Origin: Oscillospiraceae bacterium UBA1230
GTDB taxonomy: Bacteria > Bacillota > Clostridia > Oscillospirales > Oscillospiraceae
Reading direction: 5' to 3'
Length of the DNA stretch: 8,671 bases
Assembly (NCBI GenBank): GCA_002309395.1
Contig: DBWU01000022.1
Coordinates: forward strand, 16,387 to 25,057
The notes beneath the pieces are model-generated. The model had not been told where the DNA came from and did no database searches. It worked only from the letters and a program-made list of their open reading frames with translations. Shown here piece after piece: positions 1 to 5,863 of this stretch; position 1 is the first letter of the stretch; each line of letters starts with the position of its first letter. The position numbers and the translations under genes were made by a program.

Positions 1-467
1 TTGATCTCCACGATATCGGCGCCGCATTCCAGCAGTTGCGTGGTGATATCCTGCAACTGCTCCGCCGGAAGGAGCGGTTTTTCAAAGAGCGCACTGCCGC
101 CGCCGGAGAGCAGGAACAGCACCGTATCACGCGGTGACAGACCCTCCACCAGCCGAAGCGCCGCCTCGGTGCCGCGGAAGGAATTCTCGTCCGGCACGGG
201 ATGCCCGGCTTCATAGCAGGTCACCCCGGGAAGCTCTCCCATCACGTGGCCATACTTGGTCACCACCACGCCGCCGTCGATCCGTTCGCCCAGCACGTCC
301 AGCGCCGCCTTTGCCATCTGCCAGGCGGCTTTTCCCGCCGCCACCAGCACCACGCGCCCGGAAAACGCGCGCCCTTCCAGCGCCCGGCGTACGGCGGCGT
401 CCGGCTGCACGGCGGCGATGGATTCCCGGATGATCTGTTCGGAATGTTCGCGCAGGATACGGTTCAT
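1..467 (-). CDS. Glycerate 2-kinase (MOFRL/type-2 family), N-terminal part, cut by window edge
   Basis: Predicted cytosolic enzyme phosphorylating D-glycerate with ATP to 2-phosphoglycerate, feeding lower glycolysis. Only the first 155 codons are present; the gene continues beyond base 1, so the C-terminal MOFRL domain is not seen. Visible family hallmarks are a Rossmann-like start with AAGKAAWQM at residues 43-51 (the lysine corresponds, from memory, to a residue important in the Thermotoga enzyme), VVTKYGH at 68-74, EAGHPVPDENS at 86-96 and the glycine-rich LLSGGGSAL at 119-127. The start is the ATG at 467, preceded by a GAGGAG ribosome site about 6 bases away. It lies 43 bp downstream of the M29 aminopeptidase in the same direction and is probably the third gene of that operon. 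Family assignment is firm; the exact substrate (glycerate versus hydroxypyruvate-related acids) is inferred from the family. Confidence 0.9.
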   Translation of the reverse strand, partial: MNRILREHSEQIIRESIAAVQPDAAVRRALEGRAFSGRVVLVAAGKAAWQMAKAALDVLGERIDGGVVVTKYGHVMGELPGVTCYEAGHPVPDENSFRGTEAALRLVEGLSPRDTVLFLLSGGGSALFEKPLLPAEQLQDITTQLLECGADIVEI

Positions 468-510
468 ATCGTTTCTCCTCTTTCGTAGATCGCGGCGCCG
501 CGCCAAAGTG

Positions 511-1734
511 TTATTTCGCCCAGTTTCCGTTGCGGAACACCGGCACCACCGAGCCGTCCCGGCAGATAGCGTCGATCCGCATATCCGGCGAGCCGATCAT
601 AAAGTCCTCGTGCATCATGGATTCATTGACGCCCAGTGCCCGGACCTCCTCCTGCGTGCGGTGGGTGAAACCCTCGATGGTATCGGCAAACCCCTTGCCC
701 AGTGCCAGATGGCAGGCGGCGTTTTCATCAAAGAGCGTGTTATAAAACAACAGTCCGCTGCGGCTGATGGGTGAATCGTACGGTACCAGCGCACACTCAC
801 CCAGATACGCGCTCCCCTCGTCCATGCCGATGAGCTCACCCAGCAGCGCCTCGTTTTTCTCCGCGTGCCATTCCACCGCTTTGCCCTCGTGGAAGCGGAT
901 GGAAAAATTCTCAATGAGCTGACCTTGATAGCACAGCGGCTTCGTGGCGTAGACCACACCCTCCGCCTGTCCGCGCATGGGAGAAATGAAACACTCCTCC
1001 GTGGGCAGGTTGGGGTTGAACACCACGCCCTGTACCGTCGCTTCACTGCCTCCGCAAAAACGCCCCTCCGGAATCATGCCCACGGTGAAGTCGGTGCCGT
1101 TGGAGGCGGTATAGTGGAGGCGCTCAATGTGCAGGCTGTTGAGCCACGCGCAGTGCTCCTGCAAGGCGCGGTTATGCGCTTCCCACGCTGCCTTGGGATC
1201 CTCTCCCACCCGGCAGGTATCTAAAATCGCCTGCCACAGCTTCTCCGTCGCCTGACGGGCGGGCAGTCCGGGAAACACCTTTTTTGCCCACGCCGTACCC
1301 GGCACGGCGGCGATACACCACTGATGGCGGTTCTCCATCTTGTCACGGTACGGCTTGATGATGCGATAGCGCGCCTGCAAAGCCGCCGACATCTTCGCGG
1401 CGTTGACGCCGTTCAAGCCGTCCGGGTCTTCAGATTCCAAATAGATCCGGCAGGTCAGTTTTTCCGCCATATGCGCCCAGCGAGCCGTCTCATAATCGTC
1501 CATGCGTTTGAGAGAGCGCAGCGTGCGGCGGCGGTAATCGATCTTTTGCAGCGGCTGGTAGTCCCAGTTCACCACCACCCGATCCGCCTTGCGGCGGTAG
1601 CACTCCTCCACTACCATCTTCACGAATTCCGGCTGATCCAGTCCGGCGAAGATAAACACTTCCTGCCCCGGCTGTACGTTGGCGCCCGTCTCGGCGATCA
1701 GCCGCGCATACTGCCGCAATACCGTTTTTTTCAT
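511..1734 (-). CDS. M29-family metallo-aminopeptidase (AmpS/PepS/AmpT type)
   Basis: Predicted cytosolic dinuclear-metal aminopeptidase releasing N-terminal residues from peptides. The 407-residue length is usual for family M29. Expected metal ligands are visible in order: the Glu pair in NLPTEE (E246/E247), E313 in YLGECALVP, H342 in CHLALGKGF, and H375 and D377 in NESMMHEDFMIG. The N-terminal YARLIAETGANVQPGQEV segment also matches the family. Position 349, seven residues after H342, is Phe where I recall a conserved Tyr in characterised enzymes. The start is the ATG at 1734 because a perfect AGGAGG (plus-strand 1742-1747) precedes it by 7 bases; the open frame extends upstream to 1878, but that part overlaps the methyltransferase and has no family similarity. 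It lies 23 bp after the SpoU methylase gene and 43 bp before the glycerate kinase. No signal peptide is seen. Confidence 0.93.
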   Translation of the reverse strand: MKKTVLRQYARLIAETGANVQPGQEVFIFAGLDQPEFVKMVVEECYRRKADRVVVNWDYQPLQKIDYRRRTLRSLKRMDDYETARWAHMAEKLTCRIYLESEDPDGLNGVNAAKMSAALQARYRIIKPYRDKMENRHQWCIAAVPGTAWAKKVFPGLPARQATEKLWQAILDTCRVGEDPKAAWEAHNRALQEHCAWLNSLHIERLHYTASNGTDFTVGMIPEGRFCGGSEATVQGVVFNPNLPTEECFISPMRGQAEGVVYATKPLCYQGQLIENFSIRFHEGKAVEWHAEKNEALLGELIGMDEGSAYLGECALVPYDSPISRSGLLFYNTLFDENAACHLALGKGFADTIEGFTHRTQEEVRALGVNESMMHEDFMIGSPDMRIDAICRDGSVVPVFRNGNWAK

Positions 1735-1741
1735 GATCGTT

Positions 1742-1747
1742 CCTCCT
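1742..1747 (-). promoter_or_regulatory. Ribosome binding site fixing the M29 aminopeptidase start
   Basis: Reads AGGAGG on the minus strand, 7 bases before the ATG at 1734. It sits within the 23 bp gap after the methylase stop codon and rules out the longer open-frame start at 1878. Confidence 0.85.
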
Positions 1748-1757
1748 AAATGATACG

Positions 1758-2585
1758 TTACGCTTCCCGGTGCGACGGATCTCGCCGCCCCAACTGCCAG
1801 AATGCCACGGCGCCTGCCGCCGCCACGTTCAGCGAATCCACCCCGTGAGACATGGGGATCCGCACCGTCAGATCGCACGAGGCTACGGTTTCCTCCCGCA
1901 AACCGTCCCCCTCGGCGCCCAGCACGACGGCTAACCGCTCGATCTTTTCCAGACGGGGATCATCCACCGTCCACGCGTCCTGCCGCAGTGCCAGGGCGGC
2001 GGTGGTAAACCCCATGTCGCCCAGCAGTACCGTCCAGTCCGGCGGCAAAAACGCCCACGGCACTTGAAACACCGTACCCATACTCACCCGTACCGACCGG
2101 CGGTACAGCGGATCGCAGCACGAGTCGGTCAACAGCACCGCGTCCACGTTCAGCGCGGCGGCGGAACGGAAAACAGCGCCCACGTTGGTGGGGTTCATCA
2201 CGTTCTCCAGCACCGCCACGGTTTTAGCGCCGCGGCACACGGTACGCGCGTCGGGAAGCGCCTTGCGCTTCATGGCGCACAGTACGCCACGGGTCAGGGG
2301 ATAGCCGGTCAGCCGGGTCAATACGCCCAGTTCCGCCGTGTAAAGCGGCACGTCGCCGCACCGGGCGACTACCTCCCGTGCCGCGCCGTCGATATGCCGC
2401 CGCTCCATCAAAAGGGAAACCGGCGTATAGCCGGCGTCCAGCGCCCGAAGGATCACGTTGGGACTTTCGGCGATAAAAACGGGCGTTGCCTTTTCATCGC
2501 GCCCCAGAAGCTGGCGCTCCGTCAGCCGGGCGTATGCGTCCAGCTCCGGCGCGTCGATATTCGTGATCTCAATGACGGATCTCAT
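1758..2585 (-). CDS. SpoU/TrmH-family RNA 2'-O-ribose methyltransferase
   Basis: Predicted SPOUT (alpha/beta-knot) enzyme using S-adenosylmethionine to methylate a ribose 2'-OH in rRNA or tRNA. The 275 residues contain an N-terminal RNA-binding-like region (about 1-115) and the C-terminal knot. Motif 1 is NPTNVGAVFRSA (131-142) with the RNA-contacting Asn and Arg, motif 2 is VVLGAEGDGL (220-229), and motif 3 is IPMSHGVDSLNVAAAGAV (243-260). All three are intact, so the enzyme should be active. The start is the ATG at 2585; upstream in-frame Met codons would place the start inside the terminator and promoter. A GAGG lies 11 bases before the ATG, a rather long spacing, so translation initiation may be moderate. 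It is the first gene of the operon with the M29 peptidase and glycerate kinase. The exact target nucleotide cannot be told; RlmB-like or TsnR-like are both possible. Confidence 0.92.
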   Translation of the reverse strand: MRSVIEITNIDAPELDAYARLTERQLLGRDEKATPVFIAESPNVILRALDAGYTPVSLLMERRHIDGAAREVVARCGDVPLYTAELGVLTRLTGYPLTRGVLCAMKRKALPDARTVCRGAKTVAVLENVMNPTNVGAVFRSAAALNVDAVLLTDSCCDPLYRRSVRVSMGTVFQVPWAFLPPDWTVLLGDMGFTTAALALRQDAWTVDDPRLEKIERLAVVLGAEGDGLREETVASCDLTVRIPMSHGVDSLNVAAAGAVAFWQLGRRDPSHREA

Positions 2586-2618
2586 GGTTGCGGATACCTC
2601 GCCTTCCTGTCTTACTCT

Positions 2619-2648
2619 ATTGTACACGATATGCCGCCCGGAACGCAA
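2619..2648 (-). promoter_or_regulatory. Promoter of the methylase-peptidase-glycerate kinase operon
   Basis: On the minus strand a TTGCGT -35 element (plus 2643-2648) is followed after 18 bp by a TACAAT -10 element (plus 2619-2624), 5 of 6 matches to TATAAT. Predicted transcription start is near 2612, giving a leader of about 26 nt before the ATG at 2585. It sits just downstream of the mgtC terminator, so the three-gene operon appears to be transcribed separately from mgtC. Confidence 0.7.
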
Positions 2649-2651
2649 GGG

Positions 2652-2698
2652 GAAAAACGCGCCGCGGCAAACGCCTTTGATAACGTCTGCCGCGGCGG
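2652..2698 (-). terminator. Rho-independent terminator of mgtC
   Basis: On the minus strand the arms CGCCGCGGCA and TGCCGCGGCG (plus 2688-2697 and 2660-2669) form a 10 bp GC-rich stem, extendable by GACG/CGTT to 14 bp with a 10 nt loop. The stem is followed by CG and then five T residues (plus 2653-2657). It begins about 20 bp after the mgtC stop codon. Confidence 0.88.
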
Positions 2699-2718
2699 AA
2701 TAGAAACCGCTTCGTCCT

Positions 2719-3447
2719 TTATCGCACCGATTGATTACTGCCGGAGAGGATCTCCGGGTTCTCCCGTACCAGCGCGTCCACTTCCTCATTGCCGACGGGT
2801 TTGAGGGTACGCATGGTCAGTGTGTATTCCAACAGACCCTTCCCGGTGCGGCTGACGCTGCTCTCTAAGATCTGCGCGCCCCAGTCCTTGAGCTTTTCCG
2901 CCAGCAGGGCGTATATATCCGACTCATCTCGCACGGTGAAGATCAGCACCGCAGTGGCGTACGCGTCGGCCCCCACGTTGAACTTGTGCATCAGCATCTG
3001 CACCGCCGCAACCAGCACGGTAGCCAGCAGACCGATGGCGTACATCCCTGCGCCGATGGCAAGACCAATGGCAGAGGTCGCCCAGATCCCGGCGGCGGTG
3101 GTCAGACCCTTGACGGTATTGCCGTTTTTGAAGATCACGCCGGCGCCCAAAAAGCTGATACCGCTGACCACCTGCGCCGCAATACGCGCCGGATCAGCGC
3201 TCCTGGCGCCGTCGATCACCGTTCCGTCCGGGGCAAAATCCAAAAAGCCGTATTTAGACACGATGATGAACAGCGCCGAGGCGCACGCCACGATCACGTG
3301 GGTACGCACGCCGGCCTCCTTCAGGCGTTTACTGCGCTCAAAGCCGATGCAGGCGCCGCAGATGCACGCCACCAGCAGCCGCAGGGAAAATCCCAGCAAC
3401 TGCATCCAGTCAATCCCGCCGCCCGCAAACTCTCTCAATACCGGCAT
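2719..3447 (-). CDS. MgtC/SapB-family inner-membrane protein with C-terminal ACT-like domain
   Basis: Integral membrane protein of the MgtC family, linked in other bacteria to Mg2+ limitation and to modulation of membrane ATPase activity; the role here is unknown. Of 242 residues, about 17-155 hold four or five hydrophobic segments with family hallmarks: CGACIGFER (30-38), GVRTHVIVACASAL (46-59), GISFLGAGVIFK (96-107) and GLTTAAGIWATSAIGLAIGAG (114-134). Residues about 163-235 form the soluble C-terminal domain found in longer members. I chose the ATG at 3447 because AGGAG lies 9 bases upstream; the ATG at 3456 abuts the ribosome site too closely, though it adds only three residues. The gene is divergent from the LysR gene and is followed by its own terminator, so it is probably monocistronic. 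Confidence 0.92.
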   Translation of the reverse strand: MPVLREFAGGGIDWMQLLGFSLRLLVACICGACIGFERSKRLKEAGVRTHVIVACASALFIIVSKYGFLDFAPDGTVIDGARSADPARIAAQVVSGISFLGAGVIFKNGNTVKGLTTAAGIWATSAIGLAIGAGMYAIGLLATVLVAAVQMLMHKFNVGADAYATAVLIFTVRDESDIYALLAEKLKDWGAQILESSVSRTGKGLLEYTLTMRTLKPVGNEEVDALVRENPEILSGSNQSVR

Positions 3448-3456
3448 TCCCTTCAT

Positions 3457-3465
3457 CTCCTCCCC
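3457..3465 (-). promoter_or_regulatory. Ribosome binding site deciding the mgtC start
   Basis: The minus strand reads GGGGAGGAG here. It touches the ATG at 3456 directly but is 9 bases from the ATG at 3447, favouring the latter start. Confidence 0.7.
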
Positions 3466-3498
3466 GATCGGGTAAAATAGAACCGTTTCTTTTCGATA

Positions 3499-3515
3499 TA
3501 TAAATATTATTTATA
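3499..3515. repeat. AT-only 17 bp palindrome upstream of mgtC
   Basis: TATAAATA-T-TATTTATA is a perfect inverted repeat around one central base, located about 50-70 bp upstream of the mgtC start in the AT-rich gap between mgtC and lysR. It overlaps any likely mgtC -10 region (several TATA-like hexamers, none with a recognisable -35). It could be an operator, a promoter needing an activator, or simply AT-rich promoter DNA. Confidence 0.45.
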
Positions 3516-3587
3516 CTTTTCCTGTGCCGCGCCGATCGGTCCGCGCCCGGAAAAGCGCAAAAATTCGACCCGGATACACGGCATGCC

Positions 3588-3616
3588 TTGACAATCAACG
3601 GATACGATGTTACTAT
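3588..3616 (+). promoter_or_regulatory. Promoter of the LysR-type regulator gene
   Basis: A perfect TTGACA -35 (3588-3593), a 17 bp spacer and TACTAT (3611-3616, 4 of 6 matches) form a strong sigma-70/A-type promoter. The predicted start near 3623 leaves a leader of about 70 nt before the ATG at 3693, long enough to hold operator sites. Confidence 0.75.
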
Positions 3617-3630
3617 TTTAGCGGTTATCG

Positions 3631-3678
3631 GCATAATGTCAAATTATATTTATTTTCATCTGCATAATATTTTGTAAT
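3631..3678 (+). promoter_or_regulatory. Candidate tandem LysR-type operator in the lysR leader
   Basis: The segment 3633-3647 is ATAAT-N5-ATTAT, a perfect interrupted palindrome that fits the T-N11-A pattern of LysR-family boxes. A second copy of its left end, GCATAAT, recurs at 3662 with an imperfect right arm GTAAT at 3674-3678. The two GCATAAT copies start 31 bp apart, about three helical turns, so they would face the same side of DNA. Placement downstream of the predicted transcription start suggests negative autoregulation. This is inferred from pattern only. Confidence 0.45.
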
Positions 3679-3692
3679 GGTGGTGCGGTACC

Positions 3693-4592
3693 ATGGTAGA
3701 TCAAAAGATATATACGCTGTTGGCGGTGGAAGAATGCCGGAATTATACGAAGGCGGCGGCGCGGCTGTCGATCACCCAGCCGGCTGTGAGTCAGCATATC
3801 CGGGCGCTGGAGCAGGAGCTGGGCGTGCGTATTTTCGAGCGGATCAACGGCAAATTGCTTCTTTCCCGGCAGGGGGAGTCGGTAGTCAACTATGCCAAGA
3901 AGGAAGTAGCGCTGTACGATAACCTTCTGAAAAAGCTCAGCGACAACGCCGCCGAGATGGAGCATCTCACCGTGGGCATCACCCATACGGCGGAGAGCAA
4001 CCCCATCGCCGAGACGCTGGCGAAATACTGCGCCCGCCGGGGCAGCGTCAGCATCAAGATGATCACCGACACGGTGAGCAATCTCTACACCATGCTCAAA
4101 AGCTATCAACTGGATATCGCCGTGATCGAAGGGCGGATCGCCGATCCCTCCGTCCACCATCTTCTGCTGGATACCGACTATCTGGTGCTGGCGGTGGCCA
4201 CCGACCATCCTTTTGCCAAAAAGAGCATGGTCACGCTGGAGGAACTCAAGCAGGAGCGCATGATCCTCCGCCTGCCCGATTCCGGCACGCGGAATCTTTT
4301 CCAGGCGCATCTGGAGAGCAACAACATGAGTCTGGATGAGTTCAACGTGATCCTGGAGGTGGACAACATGGCGACCATCAAGGATCTGATCCGGCGGAAT
4401 CTGGGCGTATCCGTGCTGGCGCGCAGCGTGTGTCTCGACGAGCTGAAAAAAGGCAAGATCGCCGTATTGCCGGTGGAAAATCTGAGCATGACGCGGGAGA
4501 TCAACGTGGCGTATAACAACGACTTTACGCAATTCGAGATGCTCCACGACATCGTGGGCTTTTATAACGAAACACGCAAGCTCTATTTATAG
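3693..4592 (+). CDS. LysR-type transcriptional regulator
   Basis: DNA-binding regulator of usual family length (299 residues). Residues about 4-62 form the winged helix-turn-helix, with the recognition segment AAARLSITQPAVSQHIRALE at 21-40 followed by LGVRIFER; residues about 63-88 are the dimerising linker helix; about 91-295 form the two-lobed effector-binding domain, including DSGTR at 196-200, which resembles an anion-binding loop in some family members. The effector is unknown. The ATG at 3693 is chosen because it places the helix-turn-helix at the normal distance from the N-terminus; its ribosome site (GGTGG) is weak. The gene is divergent from mgtC and lies 86 bp upstream of, and in the same direction as, the oxoamine synthase operon, which is its most likely target. 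A role in controlling mgtC is also possible. Confidence 0.93.
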   Translation: MVDQKIYTLLAVEECRNYTKAAARLSITQPAVSQHIRALEQELGVRIFERINGKLLLSRQGESVVNYAKKEVALYDNLLKKLSDNAAEMEHLTVGITHTAESNPIAETLAKYCARRGSVSIKMITDTVSNLYTMLKSYQLDIAVIEGRIADPSVHHLLLDTDYLVLAVATDHPFAKKSMVTLEELKQERMILRLPDSGTRNLFQAHLESNNMSLDEFNVILEVDNMATIKDLIRRNLGVSVLARSVCLDELKKGKIAVLPVENLSMTREINVAYNNDFTQFEMLHDIVGFYNETRKLYL

Positions 4593-4610
4593 GCAGCCGC
4601 AAAGAAATAT

Positions 4611-4639
4611 TTGACACGGCTAACCTGTGCGCCTATAAT
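4611..4639 (+). promoter_or_regulatory. Perfect-consensus promoter of the oxoamine synthase-SDR operon
   Basis: TTGACA (4611-4616), exactly 17 bp, then TATAAT (4634-4639): both hexamers and the spacing match the housekeeping consensus fully. Predicted transcription start is near 4646. The AOS ribosome site (AAAGGGG) ends 9 bases before the ATG at 4679. The operon can therefore be transcribed strongly without an activator and is more likely to be held in check by repression, if it is regulated. Confidence 0.88.
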
Positions 4640-4644
4640 GAAGT

Positions 4645-4654
4645 ATATTTTGTA
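4645..4654 (+). promoter_or_regulatory. Decamer shared with the lysR leader, possible regulator site
   Basis: ATATTTTGTA lies just after the -10 element, at the predicted transcription start of the synthase operon. The same ten bases occur at 3667-3676 in the lysR leader within the candidate second LysR box. The shared word may mark a common operator, but it is AT-rich and short, so chance is possible. Confidence 0.3.
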
Positions 4655-4678
4655 TTCGACGGAAAGGGGCAAAAACCC

Positions 4679-5863
4679 ATGGATCTATTCGAGAAATGTT
4701 CTCAGCCCTCTCTTGCTGGCGAACTGAAGGCACGGGGCGTTTATCCGTATTTCCACGCGCTGGAATCCCGGCAGGACGTGGAGGTCATCATGGAGGGCAA
4801 GCGCCGGATCATGCTCGGCTCCAACAACTATCTGGGTCTGACCATTCATCCCGAGATCGTTGAGGCGGGGATCCGCGCGCTGGAAAAATACGGCACGGGC
4901 TGTTCCGGCTCCCGGTTCCTCAACGGCACGCTGGAGCTCCATCTGGAGCTGGAGGCGGAGCTCGCCAAATTCCTGCGTAAAGACGGCGTGATCACCTTCG
5001 GCACCGGCTTCCAGTCCAACGTGGGCATCATCAGCGCGTTGGTGGGGCGGCACGATTACATGATCTGCGATAAGGAAAACCACGCCAGCATCTACGCCGG
5101 CTGCCAGATGAGCTACGGCAAGATGCTCCGCTACGCCCACAGCGATATGGACGCGCTGGAAAAATGTCTCCAGCGTGTGCCGGAGACCGCCGGCGCGCTT
5201 ATCATCACCGACGGTGTGTTCTCCATGGGCGGCGATATTGCCAAACTGCCGGAGATCTGCGCGCTGGCGAAGAAATACGGCGCCCGCGTCATGGTGGACG
5301 ACGCCCACGGTCTGGGTGTGCTGGGCGAGGGCGGCCGCGGTACCGCCAGCTACTTCGGTCTGGAAGATCAGGTGGACGTATATATGGGTACGTTCTCCAA
5401 GTCTCTGGCGTCTTTGGGCGGCTATATGGCAGCCAGCGCAGAGGTGACGGAGTTTGTGCGCCACGCGTCCCGTCCCTTCATTTTCTCCGCTTCCATACCC
5501 CCTGCCAACTGCGCCACGGCGCTGGCGGCGCTGAAGCATCTGGAGGCGCATCCCGAGCTGCCGGATCGCCTGCGGGATCTGAGCATGTACGCCCGCAAGG
5601 GCATGACGGATCGGGGTTTGAAGATCCGCGAGAGCGCACTGTACGCTCCCACGCCTATCATCCCCATCTATACGTATGAAACGTACCGCACGCTGGACGT
5701 TGCCGCCAAGATCTACGATCGGGGCGTTTACGTCAATCCCACCTTGCCGCCCGCTACGCCGGAGGGCGAGGCGCTGTTGCGCACCAGCTATATGGCGACC
5801 CACACGGAAGCTCTGCTGGACGAGGCGATGGACATTATCGCGGATGTGATGCTCCATGCGTAA
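4679..5863 (+). CDS. PLP-dependent alpha-oxoamine synthase, serine palmitoyltransferase-like
   Basis: Fold-type I PLP enzyme that condenses an amino acid with an acyl thioester, releasing CO2. Length (394) matches the family. Catalytic residues visible: H135 in ENHAS (stacks on PLP), D207 and H210 in VDDAHG, K241 in TFSKS (internal aldimine) and R368 in LLRTS. Spacing of H135, D207, H210 and K241 matches H159, D231, H234 and K265 of Sphingomonas serine palmitoyltransferase as I remember it. N-terminal ARGVYPYF, then YGTGCSGSRFLNGTLELHLE (71-90), and MATHT near the end resemble Bacteroides-type serine palmitoyltransferase more than KBL (which has MASVRFICGTQ) or BioF. It could instead be a glycine acetyltransferase, BioF-like enzyme or cysteate acyltransferase; no bio or tdh genes adjoin. 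The downstream reductase start overlaps its stop, indicating coupled translation. Confidence 0.85.
   Translation: MDLFEKCSQPSLAGELKARGVYPYFHALESRQDVEVIMEGKRRIMLGSNNYLGLTIHPEIVEAGIRALEKYGTGCSGSRFLNGTLELHLELEAELAKFLRKDGVITFGTGFQSNVGIISALVGRHDYMICDKENHASIYAGCQMSYGKMLRYAHSDMDALEKCLQRVPETAGALIITDGVFSMGGDIAKLPEICALAKKYGARVMVDDAHGLGVLGEGGRGTASYFGLEDQVDVYMGTFSKSLASLGGYMAASAEVTEFVRHASRPFIFSASIPPANCATALAALKHLEAHPELPDRLRDLSMYARKGMTDRGLKIRESALYAPTPIIPIYTYETYRTLDVAAKIYDRGVYVNPTLPPATPEGEALLRTSYMATHTEALLDEAMDIIADVMLHA

Noticed and set aside
1735..1878. N-terminal extension of the M29 aminopeptidase to 1878
   Set aside because: The extra residues overlap the methylase gene and do not resemble the family, and a perfect ribosome site precedes the ATG at 1734.
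2586..2789. N-terminal extension of the SpoU methylase to 2789
   Set aside because: It would translate the promoter and terminator region and overlap the end of mgtC; the ATG at 2585 gives normal length.
2064..2804. Plus-strand open frame of 246 codons opposite the SpoU methylase
   Set aside because: It runs through the mgtC terminator and the methylase promoter and has no family similarity.
2789..3475. Plus-strand open frame of 228 codons opposite mgtC
   Set aside because: Shadow of a membrane protein; Ser/Pro-rich with no motif.
3410..3634. Minus-strand open frame of 74 codons across the mgtC-lysR gap
   Set aside because: It overlaps the mgtC start and ribosome site in another frame and covers the AT-rich promoter region; no sign of coding.
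3639..4547. Minus-strand open frame of 302 codons opposite the LysR gene
   Set aside because: Antisense shadow of a well-supported regulator, with no recognisable domain and His/Gln-rich composition.
4679..5863. Assignment of the synthase as KBL of a threonine-degradation pair with the SDR as threonine dehydrogenase
   Set aside because: KBL motifs such as MASVRFICGT are absent, and the SDR lacks resemblance to Tdh of either the MDR or the extended-SDR class; kept only as a lower-ranked alternative.
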